This document shows, piece by piece, positions 33,853-42,354 of a stretch of DNA of 64,000 nucleotides. The stretch's first letter is position 1, and every line of letters starts with the position of its first letter. The notes below the pieces were generated by a model. That model was not told the DNA's origin and made no database searches. It saw nothing but the letters and a program-made list of their open reading frames with translations. The translations under genes and the position numbers were made by a program. The DNA is from Lewinellaceae bacterium (GTDB taxonomy: Bacteria > Bacteroidota > Bacteroidia > Chitinophagales > Saprospiraceae), in assembly GCA_020636005.1 (NCBI GenBank), contig JACJYR010000002.1:186001-250000 (forward strand), written 5' to 3'.

Positions 33853-36800
33853 TTATGGATGACCGATTTTCGCATTCATTTTACCAACTTCTGCATCAAG
33901 GTTTGCTTTAACATTTTCAGGTAATGCCACATCACCTTTATGTCCATGTTTGTTAATCCACCCATCAGGGCCATGTACACCTAATTCTGTCCCTTTTTTA
34001 TTATAAACATGAATTTCGAACGACGCTTGTCCACCAGTATTAAAGGTATCTATTCCTCCTTTATGCCCATCCCCTAAATCAATCCATTTTCTTTTTCCTA
34101 ATCCAAAAATATCCGTCCAAACATTTGTATCAAATGCGTAATGGTATAGCTTTATTCCACCAGCCAATCCAATTGGATCTGAACTAATGTATTCACCAAT
34201 TTCCGCATCATAATACCTAAACCGGTTATAATACAACCCCGTCTCCACATCCTCGTATTGCCCAGGAAACCTGAAAGGGCAATCCTCCGCCTTCCCGGCA
34301 AGCTGTGTCCGCTCCCCATAAATATTCAACTCAGCAGACCAGACGCTCTTGCCGGATTGATCGAACATGCTCAAGGGCGTACCAAGGTGATCCGTTACAA
34401 TGGAGCATGGCTGCCCGCCTGCTATTTTCGCCATCGGCGAAAAAGAATCTGGCTCGAAGACCCACGTCACCAAATCGGCAGCATTGACCAATTGGGAATG
34501 CGAAGCTGCCTCATCCACTGTCATGCCTCCTGAGGCCTCAACAAAAGTCGGGGTAGGCACAGTGCCTGGCTCTACCCATTCGTGCAACGGCACGTTGCCG
34601 TCCCACACCCACCGGGTGGTTTTACCGTTATAGGTTTTTGAAATCCTGCGGCCCAGGGCATCGTAAGTGAATGAAACGATGCCGCCATCTGGCCGAACCA
34701 CCCTGCTCAACATGCCAGAGGCGTTCCATTCGTATTGCCAGGTTTTGCCGCTTGGCAAAATTTTGCACTTCAGGTTTCCTTCTGCATCGTATTCATAGCG
34801 GGTGCCATTTGCCTGGAGCAATTGTCCGGCGGGGCCGTATTTGCGGTCGTTCCTATCTTTAGTCCTGAAAAGGTTGCCCACGGCGTCTGGCATCCTGTAG
34901 TCGGTTGTCCCGTCGGGGTTTTGTGCCCAGGCGAGGTTGCCGAACACATCGTGCCCAAAGGTGGTCGGCCCTTTCTGGTTGTCAATGATTTGCCGGAGGC
35001 GGTCGTTGACGTCCCAGGTATAGTTCCTGGTTCGGCTTGAGAAACCGCCATTGAGTATCTGTTGCTGTAAAGGCCGGCCGAGCCGGTCCCTGCTCCAGCG
35101 GCTGCGCACGCCGCCGGGCATCTCACGTTCTAGTTCCAGGCCCATGTTGTCCCGGCGAAATTTGGTGATCCAGCCTTGCCCGGCCACTTGTTCCACATCG
35201 CCCATCAGGTTCCTGCTGAAGTCGAGGCTTGCGCCGAGGGACGATTTCAAAGAAATCCGCCTGCCCATGATGTCGTAATACGATTCGACGAGGAACCCGC
35301 CTTGTGTTTCTTTCAATATTTGCCCTAATTGGTCTTTCTCAAATCCTACGGTTATGGCGTCATTTTTTGCAAATACGAGTTCGCCATCAGCCCGGTATTG
35401 GAAAGCCTCGGAAGTGCCATCGCTGTGCGACACTTTTGCAACTCTTCCGCCGAGGTCGTACTCGTAGTTTGTCACCAAACCGCCTGGTCGTTGCACTTCT
35501 GCCACCTTGCCGGCCATGTCCCTTACATAGCGGCGGGTCAGCCCGTCGAAGCCATATTCTGCTACTACATTGCCTTCGGTATCCAGGTCGAATTTATACA
35601 CCGAGCCGTGCTCGTTCTGAATGGCAATGAGCCTTTCCTCTGTGTCGTAGTGGAACTCTACCCGTGTGCCAGCTTCTACCCTTGCCCTCATTTTTCCCAG
35701 GCCAACGTATTCAAACTTGACATCGTGATGGTTGTCTTTTGCCCGGATGACGTTGCCACCGGCGTCATAGGCCAATTGCCTTGTGTTGCCATCAGGCTCT
35801 GCCACTTCTATCACATTGCCTTTCAGGTCGAACCGTCTTTGCTGGCGGTTGCCTTTTGGATCTATCGTTTCAACAGAGCGGCCAAGTCCATCATAGCTCC
35901 ACCAGGTGGTTTGCTGATCGGGTGTGGCGACCATGTTCAGGTTTCCATTAGGGTCGTAGCCAAGGGTGGTTTTTCCTTCTATTGGGTTGATGATTTCTGT
36001 AAGGTACCCGTTGACCCAAACGAACTTCGTGACATTCCCCAAAGCGTCTGTCCTGGCAGTCAGGTTTCCTTGGCTGTCGTATTCCCATGCCCAACTGCCG
36101 CCCATCGCGTCGACTGCCGATACAGGCTGACCGAATTCATTGTACTGAATCTGTATGGCCGCCCCGTCAGGCTCTACTTTCAGGATTTGGTTTCCGAAGT
36201 CGTCGTATTCATAAATGGTTTTGAGGCCCAGCGGGTCAGTTTCGGATACCAGGTCCCTGAATTCATTGTACTCTTTCAGCCAAACAGCGCCCCTCGCGTC
36301 TATTTCCTTTACCAAGAGGCCATTTTCGTGGAAATAGGTTTTTTGGGCACCCAGAGAATCTATAGCAATCGTTTTTTCTTCCTCGGGGAAATATTTCAGC
36401 TTGTATTCCAACAATCCGCCGTCTCCCCAGGTATGAATACAGCGGGCCTCTGGACCTTCCCCATCATATTCCCAGTAAAACGCAACCCCTGTCCGTGTCA
36501 CGTTTTTCACCATCAGGTGGTTCTCGTAGGAGTATTGCGGTGTATGCCCCAAAGCATCGGCGGCACGGATTAAGTCTCCTGTTTCGTCGTATTGGTAGGT
36601 GATGAAAACAAAACCTTCGCCAGGCTTGTCAGGATGAGGGCCAAGAATCCGGGTTATCCTCCCATTGATGTCGTTCTCTACCTGAAGCACCCTGTTTGCG
36701 GTGTCCCTGACCTCCACAAGGCGATCCTGCGAGTCATGTGAGAAGCTAATCCGGTGCCCGTTAAAATTAGATATGCTATCCAGGACTTGGATGTCTGAAT

Positions 36801-37752
36801 ACCGGTTGGAACGCTTGAAGTTGTAAATCAACAACTCGCCTGATCTAAAGGAATAGCATCCATTTTGGAATGAAAGCAATATTTTTTCTTCCCGATGAAA
36901 AAAGGATTCACCCGGCAATAAGGCATCAAACTCTGCCTCCCTTCCATCTTGTAACCGAACAAATATCTTATCGTCAGCAACCCTAACCTGTAGGTCATAG
37001 GCGTGGTGCCAGCCGTACCCAATTGGGCCATCGTGCTGGGAATCGGAGTACCAATGTCGCTCCCATTTTAGAGGAACAATACCGCCAATTTCAAAATCGG
37101 AAAAAATGGCAAATACCTTCCCATTGGCTGTGTCAACAGGTTCGCCCACACCATTGCATTTACTGGCTGGTGCTTTGCCTTTTTTGGGGGCCTTTGGTTT
37201 TTTCGCCTTCTTTGCAGCTTTCGCCTTCTTCGCCAATTTCCCAAAAGCCGCCATCCCCGCCTTCATCGCCATCGCCATCATATCAATGGTAGGAGGCCCA
37301 CCGATCAGCACCGGCATCCCGGCGGGTATCGGCATCACCACGGTGGTGGGCAGGAACATGCTTTTGGGGGCACCTTTTTTCTTGGGCCTGGGCGGAGGCG
37401 GCATACCTATATCATGGCAGGAGAGCACCGGATTGGCCATAAAACTGAACGGCGCACCTTCCACGTTCACGGTGGCGCTGCCCATGAACATCTCGCCTTC
37501 GTTGGCGGGCGGTTTTACAAAAACACCGCCGATGGGGATGTGCGGGGGGATGTCCTTTGCTGCCGTGCCCGCCTGCGCCCGGGGCATGTTGTTCACATAT
37601 ACCGTCGCCCCAACCATCGGCACGAAGTCCATCGGGTCGAGGATCATCCCGATAAAAGGGTGCGGAATGGGGATGGGGGGCACCGGCCCGGGGGGCTGGA
37701 TGATGTGGATGTCCACACCCATGACGATATCGTAGGCTTTGGCAGCAAACAT
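33853..37752 (-). CDS. rhs: PAAR-like/Rhs polymorphic toxin delivered by T6SS
   Basis: A 1299-residue Rhs effector. Residues 1-150 are a PAAR-like tip domain (DIHIIQPPGPVPPIPIPHPF, MVGATVYVNNMPRAQAGT) that would cap the VgrG spike; a lysine/alanine linker (175-205) follows. A DUF6531-type entry strand (EPVDTANGKVFAIFSDFEIGG) opens the RHS/YD repeat shell (about 215-1150). The core ends at the self-cleavage motif DPIGLAGG near 1194. The last about 80 residues are the toxin tip (GQASFEIHVYNKKGTELG, GPDGWINKHGHKG), histidine- and glycine-rich and not assigned to a known nuclease or other toxin class. The toxin end and the immunity gene are AT-rich. It is the only PAAR-type protein in the window. 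The TPR gene lies 145 bp upstream. Confidence 0.92.
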   Translation of the reverse strand: MFAAKAYDIVMGVDIHIIQPPGPVPPIPIPHPFIGMILDPMDFVPMVGATVYVNNMPRAQAGTAAKDIPPHIPIGGVFVKPPANEGEMFMGSATVNVEGAPFSFMANPVLSCHDIGMPPPPRPKKKGAPKSMFLPTTVVMPIPAGMPVLIGGPPTIDMMAMAMKAGMAAFGKLAKKAKAAKKAKKPKAPKKGKAPASKCNGVGEPVDTANGKVFAIFSDFEIGGIVPLKWERHWYSDSQHDGPIGYGWHHAYDLQVRVADDKIFVRLQDGREAEFDALLPGESFFHREEKILLSFQNGCYSFRSGELLIYNFKRSNRYSDIQVLDSISNFNGHRISFSHDSQDRLVEVRDTANRVLQVENDINGRITRILGPHPDKPGEGFVFITYQYDETGDLIRAADALGHTPQYSYENHLMVKNVTRTGVAFYWEYDGEGPEARCIHTWGDGGLLEYKLKYFPEEEKTIAIDSLGAQKTYFHENGLLVKEIDARGAVWLKEYNEFRDLVSETDPLGLKTIYEYDDFGNQILKVEPDGAAIQIQYNEFGQPVSAVDAMGGSWAWEYDSQGNLTARTDALGNVTKFVWVNGYLTEIINPIEGKTTLGYDPNGNLNMVATPDQQTTWWSYDGLGRSVETIDPKGNRQQRRFDLKGNVIEVAEPDGNTRQLAYDAGGNVIRAKDNHHDVKFEYVGLGKMRARVEAGTRVEFHYDTEERLIAIQNEHGSVYKFDLDTEGNVVAEYGFDGLTRRYVRDMAGKVAEVQRPGGLVTNYEYDLGGRVAKVSHSDGTSEAFQYRADGELVFAKNDAITVGFEKDQLGQILKETQGGFLVESYYDIMGRRISLKSSLGASLDFSRNLMGDVEQVAGQGWITKFRRDNMGLELEREMPGGVRSRWSRDRLGRPLQQQILNGGFSSRTRNYTWDVNDRLRQIIDNQKGPTTFGHDVFGNLAWAQNPDGTTDYRMPDAVGNLFRTKDRNDRKYGPAGQLLQANGTRYEYDAEGNLKCKILPSGKTWQYEWNASGMLSRVVRPDGGIVSFTYDALGRRISKTYNGKTTRWVWDGNVPLHEWVEPGTVPTPTFVEASGGMTVDEAASHSQLVNAADLVTWVFEPDSFSPMAKIAGGQPCSIVTDHLGTPLSMFDQSGKSVWSAELNIYGERTQLAGKAEDCPFRFPGQYEDVETGLYYNRFRYYDAEIGEYISSDPIGLAGGIKLYHYAFDTNVWTDIFGLGKRKWIDLGDGHKGGIDTFNTGGQASFEIHVYNKKGTELGVHGPDGWINKHGHKGDVALPENVKANLDAEVGKMNAKIGHP

Positions 37753-37897
37753 TTTTACAAGGGTTGACGGATGGTGGTTGACGGTGATCGGTATGTTCCG
37801 GGATTATCCGGAAATACAGGGCAGCCGCTTATTTCAAGGTTTATCAATGAATTCATTTTTGCTATTGGGCAAACAGACCTTCAATGATTTGAATTTT

Positions 37898-39202
37898 TCA
37901 TTTTTTGCGTTGTTCTATCTGCTTTTCCCAACCCGGCCCGGCCAGGTGGTTCATTTTTTCACCAAGTTCGTAGTAGTCTTGTTTTCTTCCCATTTTGTAG
38001 GCTAAATCCACCAGCATTTGGCCGAGGTAGGGCAAGGTGGAGTGGTGGCGTGTTTGTTCGTCCAGTTGTTCGGCGAAGCCCAGGCCGGAAATCCCCGCTT
38101 CGTATGCACCATTTCTATTGCCCGACTGAAGCAAGCAGAAACCTTCCATCCGCCTGCCTTCCATGGCCTGGAAATGATCGCCGGCTGTCTCGGCCAGCAG
38201 GGCAGCTTCCTGATAATGCCCAGCGGCAGTCGTGTAGTCCTTTTTGGCGATGCATATACTGCCTTTGTTAAAAAGGGACTGAACAGCCAATGTCGCCCCC
38301 ATTTCGTTGCCCTGGGCCTGCGCTTGTTTTGACACCAGGAGCGCCGTATCGTAGCACCGGAGTGCTTCCGGAAAATCGTTGATGCCCAAAAAGGCGGAAG
38401 CGGAAACGGAATGTACCGCCACTTCCAGGTGTGGCCAGTTTTGCTCCCTGGCGATGGCCAATGGGGCACTTTGCAATTTCCTGACGGCGGCGATATCCTT
38501 TTTGGCAGCGGCCTGCGAGAGGTCCACAAAGGCCCGGCGGAATTGTACGCCCGGATCGGAGGGGTTGCCGGCTGCCGCCAACTGACGGATGGCGGAGGGC
38601 ATGTCGAGATCTGGTTTCAGGGAAATTACCTGTTGGAGGTATTTGGATGCAAGGCGCTCAAAGAAATTGCTGGTTTCCACTTCATAAACCATCAGCTTTA
38701 TGTTGTCAGGGATACCAGCCTCGATGGCGTCGAAGAGCCATTTTTCAAAACCAGTGGACTTGTCGGGCGGATCAAGAAAGGCAACGATGTTTGTATTTGC
38801 TTCGAGGGCCTGGGCAAAATTGGCAAAATTGCCCAGGAAATGAATGGCCTCGTTTCGCCGGTTGTATGGTTGCTGGGCTGGTGGTGCAGGTTGCCAATCC
38901 ACAGCCAGTCCTTCCTCGGCCATCGCCTCCCGGTCGCTTTCCATCAAATGGAACAACTCTTCCACCAGGCTTTCACTATAGGTTTGTAGGTCGGTAAAAT
39001 CGGCTTGAAGGGTGTAGATCAGGTCGGGGACGTCGGAATCTTCCTGAATGGTAGTATCAACGAAACCATACAGCATCCGCACTTCATCTTCGTGAAGCAT
39101 CCATCGGCACAGCTTTGCATCTGGATAGGCAGTGAACTGAAACCAGGATTGTTGCAGCCTGTAAAGCCGCTGTTGGATGGGGTTCGGGGGCTCGCTGCTC
39201 AT
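37898..39202 (-). CDS. TPR protein upstream of rhs, possible effector-loading factor
   Basis: A 434-residue cytoplasmic protein without signal peptide. Residues 1-115 are acidic and helical (LEEL/ESD-rich). Residues 110-190 look like a degenerate P-loop-fold remnant (NTNIVAFLDPPDKSTG, FEKWLFDAIEAGIPDNIKLMV) without a Walker A. Residues about 240-425 are TPR repeats (FPEALRCYDTALLVSKQA, YTTAAGHYQEAALLAETAGD). It is the first gene of the minus-strand cargo block and precedes rhs. Many Rhs effectors need a dedicated chaperone or adaptor; no Eag (DUF1795) or DUF4123 protein is present, so this is the best candidate. The role is inferred from position only. Confidence 0.65.
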   Translation of the reverse strand: MSSEPPNPIQQRLYRLQQSWFQFTAYPDAKLCRWMLHEDEVRMLYGFVDTTIQEDSDVPDLIYTLQADFTDLQTYSESLVEELFHLMESDREAMAEEGLAVDWQPAPPAQQPYNRRNEAIHFLGNFANFAQALEANTNIVAFLDPPDKSTGFEKWLFDAIEAGIPDNIKLMVYEVETSNFFERLASKYLQQVISLKPDLDMPSAIRQLAAAGNPSDPGVQFRRAFVDLSQAAAKKDIAAVRKLQSAPLAIAREQNWPHLEVAVHSVSASAFLGINDFPEALRCYDTALLVSKQAQAQGNEMGATLAVQSLFNKGSICIAKKDYTTAAGHYQEAALLAETAGDHFQAMEGRRMEGFCLLQSGNRNGAYEAGISGLGFAEQLDEQTRHHSTLPYLGQMLVDLAYKMGRKQDYYELGEKMNHLAGPGWEKQIEQRKK

Positions 39203-39832
39203 GTCATTTGGTTTTAAAGATTCAACACATTAAAGATTACTGAAAGATTCCGGGCCAATCAGTTGGTGATTGGATGCCCACCGGGCAGGCTGTAAATCAA
39301 ACGAATTGAATTTTCGTGCTAAAAAAGAGTTCGGCCTTGCAGAAATGTAAATCTCTGTTTTTTTTCAAATTAAACAAAGGAAAAATTGATTTTTTCCCCA
39401 TTCTGAAAATAAAGAGACCCCTAAACTTAGTTTGGCCAAAAAAATTCTATTTTTACGCATTGCCGGTCGGGCAAAACTTTATAATGGAACAGATGGCTAA
39501 AATGGCAAAGCCGGTACCTATTGATTCCCTGTCGGCCAAATTTGTTACTTGTTTTTGCTTTTTTTTAAAAAAAAACAAAAACAGACTTGGTTGGAGCAAT
39601 AAAACTCTTTATCCTTCCGGCCTGACACCCATCGCTTTCTGAAGGAGCTTCAGGGAACACAAATCTGCTTTCCCTGCAGCAACAAGATAGGCTCCTTTCG
39701 CACACATCTAAATATATAGTATTCACAAGTGCATAATGCAAGTGAATCGCCAACGACCACGTTCTGCTTGTTATCATTGCCATTTGAGATGGCATTTTTG
39801 CGAACTTTAATCCTAATTTTTAAAAAAACTGT
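39203..39832. promoter_or_regulatory. Divergent intergenic region between cargo block and trans-envelope operon
   Basis: This 630-bp region separates the minus-strand TPR-rhs unit from the plus-strand tssO operon and should hold both promoters. It is AT-rich, with long A and T runs (for example near 39355 and 39565). A small frame reading through it (39316-39642) has a lysine/phenylalanine-rich product typical of noncoding AT-rich DNA and is not called. A short hairpin followed by T residues lies 33 bp before tssO. No clear TTTG/TAnnTTTG pair was found. Confidence 0.45.
39778..39799 (+). terminator. Short hairpin with T run just upstream of tssO
   Basis: TGCCAT (39778-39783) and ATGGCA (39789-39794) form a 6-bp stem with loop TTGAG, followed directly by TTTTT. 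It could stop transcripts coming from the left, or act as an attenuator in the tssO leader if the promoter is upstream of it. Confidence 0.45.
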
Positions 39833-40708
39833 ATGAACCAAGTTGCAAACAAAAAACAGATTTCCGATGCAAAAAAGCGGTTTTGGCTAGGCTACCTGTT
39901 GTCGCTCCTGCTGGCCGGCGTCCTGATGTATTACAGTGTGCGGCTCCCCGATATTGACAAAAAAGTACAAAATGCCGAGATAGCCCGCATGAAACAGCGG
40001 GACAACATGTGGTCGAAAATGGCGGAAGCGGCCAGTGCCCTGAACAAAATCTATGAAATAAACCAGCGCAATGAAGGAAGCATAGATTATTCCATTGAAG
40101 ACCAAACCAAAGTGGACAAACTCCAGGTGGACATTGAGAAGGCATTTTCGGAAATCAATAAGATTTGCATCAACGACCCTACCGGTTACCAGGATGTAGA
40201 GGAAGTGTTGAAAGGCGTGAAAGGGTACAAACTCCTGATCAACAAAGGCAGGCGTGACCTTGTGTCCAACCTGTCCGGCGCTTGCGAAAAAGTGAAACAA
40301 GAATGCGAGAAGGAAAAAGACAAGCTGGAAAGTGAAAAGAAAGACCTTCAGAACAAAATAGACAATTTGCAAATGATGATGATGATGAAAGCCGGCGGGG
40401 GTGGCGGCGGGGGGAAAGCCTCCAGCAAGGAATCAGGCCTGGACAAAGGCGGCGGGGGCGAAGGTGACCTTGGGGACATGGAAGACCCCGAGCAAACTTC
40501 CCCCAAATGCGCCGCCCTGGAAAAGGACAATGAAAAACTGGCCAGCAAAGTGAACAAGGTAAAAGGACTGGCCTACGACATCATCAACCAGGCGGGCCAG
40601 ATAGAGATTTCGGCAGGCAATATCAAAAAGAACGACAACGAAAAAGAGTTTATCCGCTCAAGAGTAACCGAAATCAAGGGGATTGCGGAAGCTATCCGTA
40701 AAATGTAA
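39833..40708 (+). CDS. tssO: T6SS-iii membrane-complex protein TssO
   Basis: TssO is one of the Bacteroidota-specific trans-envelope components. The 291-residue protein has one N-terminal transmembrane helix (FWLGYLLSLLLAGVLMYYSV, residues about 18-37). A periplasmic helical domain follows with a strong coiled coil (about 140-180, EKVKQECEKEKDKLESEKKD). A low-complexity spacer (about 181-225) contains five methionines from an ATG repeat and seven glycines in a row. A second helical segment ends the protein (EKLASKVNKVKGLAYDIINQ). It is the first gene of the plus-strand block, 101 bp before tssP. Confidence 0.85.
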   Translation: MNQVANKKQISDAKKRFWLGYLLSLLLAGVLMYYSVRLPDIDKKVQNAEIARMKQRDNMWSKMAEAASALNKIYEINQRNEGSIDYSIEDQTKVDKLQVDIEKAFSEINKICINDPTGYQDVEEVLKGVKGYKLLINKGRRDLVSNLSGACEKVKQECEKEKDKLESEKKDLQNKIDNLQMMMMMKAGGGGGGGKASSKESGLDKGGGGEGDLGDMEDPEQTSPKCAALEKDNEKLASKVNKVKGLAYDIINQAGQIEISAGNIKKNDNEKEFIRSRVTEIKGIAEAIRKM

Positions 40709-40809
40709 ATCCTTTTTTTTGCAGGCCGCCAGCGGTAACGTTTTGACCTACCAGGTTATTAATTGGACAAGCCATTCTTTCTTAATTTTTAAAACCCATT
40801 CCCAGTCAA

Positions 40810-42354
40810 ATGAAAAAAAACTTTACCATTTTCCCTCTTCTTTCCTTTTCCTTTCTGTTGGTGGTGTTAATGCTTGCCTGGAGTTGCAACCCGGATGTCA
40901 AGGTTAATTTTACCATCAACGGCACAGACCTCCTTCCGATAGACGACATCAACGCAGTAGATCCGAACGACTCTCTGAGGGTCCTAAAAATTTGGCCCGG
41001 TGATTCGGTGGTCTTTCAAGACATTTCCATGCCCCGGGGCAACGTAACAAGCCATTCCTGGGAATACACAGCAGACGGCATTTTTGATATAGAAAACACG
41101 GACAGGTTTTCCTTGAATTTTGAGTTTCCAGGCCTTTATAAAATCATCCTTTGCATCAATGGCGCAGAAAAGTGTATTGCCAAATGCATTTATGTGCAGG
41201 AAATCTCGGAACCATCCCTGCCGCCGACCCCGGTCGTCCAGTTCATCAGTCCCTCAGAACCTACCCTGGAAACAACCGAGAAAAAATTTACGGTCGAGTT
41301 GAGCACCATCAACGTCCAGGATGCTGCGGAACTAACCATGCAATTGAACGGAAAAGCCTTTAAAAACTTCACCTTTTCACCAGAAGATGGCAGGCTGACA
41401 GCGGAAGTAACGCTCGACAACGGGGAAAACCGGGTGGCCGTCCTAGCCTCAACGGATGCGGGGACTGATTCCGACGAGGTGGTCATCATGCGCGAGAAAC
41501 CCGTATCGAAAAAGAATGACAGCGGGCCTGCCCCACCGAAGGCGCCATCTCCGCCAGTCGTAAAAATCAAGAAACAAGGTAAATCCACGGTCACCAGTTC
41601 GAGCTACAAGCTAGAGGCCAGTGCGCTGAACGTATCTGATAAAGGAGACATCATCCTCACGTTGAATGGAAGCCCCGTCAATTTTTCGCTGAGCGGAAAA
41701 ACCGTAAAAGCGGACCTCTCCCTGGCAGAAGGGGAGAACACCATCAAAGTTGCCGCCGCCACCAGCGCGGGCATTTCCAACGACGAGGTGCTGCTAACCT
41801 ATAAAAAACAATCGCCTGCGCCTGAACCCGCCCGTAAAATTGCACCACCACCCCCCCCGCCCGTTCCTGATCCTCTGCCAGAAAAAAAAATAACAGAGAA
41901 GCCCGACCGGTTGGTGAAGCCCGGCAAAATAGGCAGCCCCGTGTCCAGCTATCCAACCGCCACCGATTGTATTGACATCGTGAAGAACAGCTTCAGCTTC
42001 ACCCTGACGCCCAAGCAGTGGGTGGAACTGCAGTCTTTCACCATTTACCACGACGATTGCGGTGGCATGTTGCTCACCCTGAGCGGCCCGGAAGGTTCCC
42101 AAAGCACGAAAATTTCGTTGAGCGGCCTGAAAACCCAGGTCACCTTTGGCAGCATAGATGCCCGGCTGGAGCCCAATACCACGTACACCGTAACCTGTGC
42201 GACCCTGGCCGGCTATGGCGGCTGCCCTTCCAGCACCCCGCCGAACTTTGAAAACACCAAAGCCTGCGCCGGCACTAACCCCACCACCTCCTCGGTGCTC
42301 GGGCTGGACCAGAAAGGCAAACAAATCATTTTTGACCTTAAATTTTTATACTGA
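40810..42354 (+). CDS. tssP: T6SS-iii periplasmic protein TssP
   Basis: TssP is a T6SS-iii envelope protein with Ig/PKD-type folds. The N terminus is a hydrophobic signal or anchor (FPLLSFSFLLVVLMLAWSC), perhaps a lipoprotein signal with an unusual box (AWSC). A PKD-like domain (about 35-130, PGDSVVFQDISMP, SHSWEYTADGIFDIEN, FEFPGLYKIILCIN) is followed by two Ig-like repeats sharing LTMQLNGKAF/ILTLNGSPV and LDNGENRVAV/LAEGENTIKV (about 140-325). A proline-rich linker (about 335-365) and a C-terminal beta domain with several cysteines complete it. The stop overlaps the start of the next gene (TGATG), so the two are translationally coupled. Confidence 0.85.
   Translation: MKKNFTIFPLLSFSFLLVVLMLAWSCNPDVKVNFTINGTDLLPIDDINAVDPNDSLRVLKIWPGDSVVFQDISMPRGNVTSHSWEYTADGIFDIENTDRFSLNFEFPGLYKIILCINGAEKCIAKCIYVQEISEPSLPPTPVVQFISPSEPTLETTEKKFTVELSTINVQDAAELTMQLNGKAFKNFTFSPEDGRLTAEVTLDNGENRVAVLASTDAGTDSDEVVIMREKPVSKKNDSGPAPPKAPSPPVVKIKKQGKSTVTSSSYKLEASALNVSDKGDIILTLNGSPVNFSLSGKTVKADLSLAEGENTIKVAAATSAGISNDEVLLTYKKQSPAPEPARKIAPPPPPPVPDPLPEKKITEKPDRLVKPGKIGSPVSSYPTATDCIDIVKNSFSFTLTPKQWVELQSFTIYHDDCGGMLLTLSGPEGSQSTKISLSGLKTQVTFGSIDARLEPNTTYTVTCATLAGYGGCPSSTPPNFENTKACAGTNPTTSSVLGLDQKGKQIIFDLKFLY

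Noticed and set aside
35329..36573. 414-codon open frame on the plus strand
   Set aside because: It is antisense to the RHS repeat region; the apparent protein has no domain order and mirrors the repeats of rhs.
39316..39642. 108-codon plus-strand frame in the divergent region
   Set aside because: Its product is a K/F/L-rich read-through of long A and T runs, with no domain and no plausible start.
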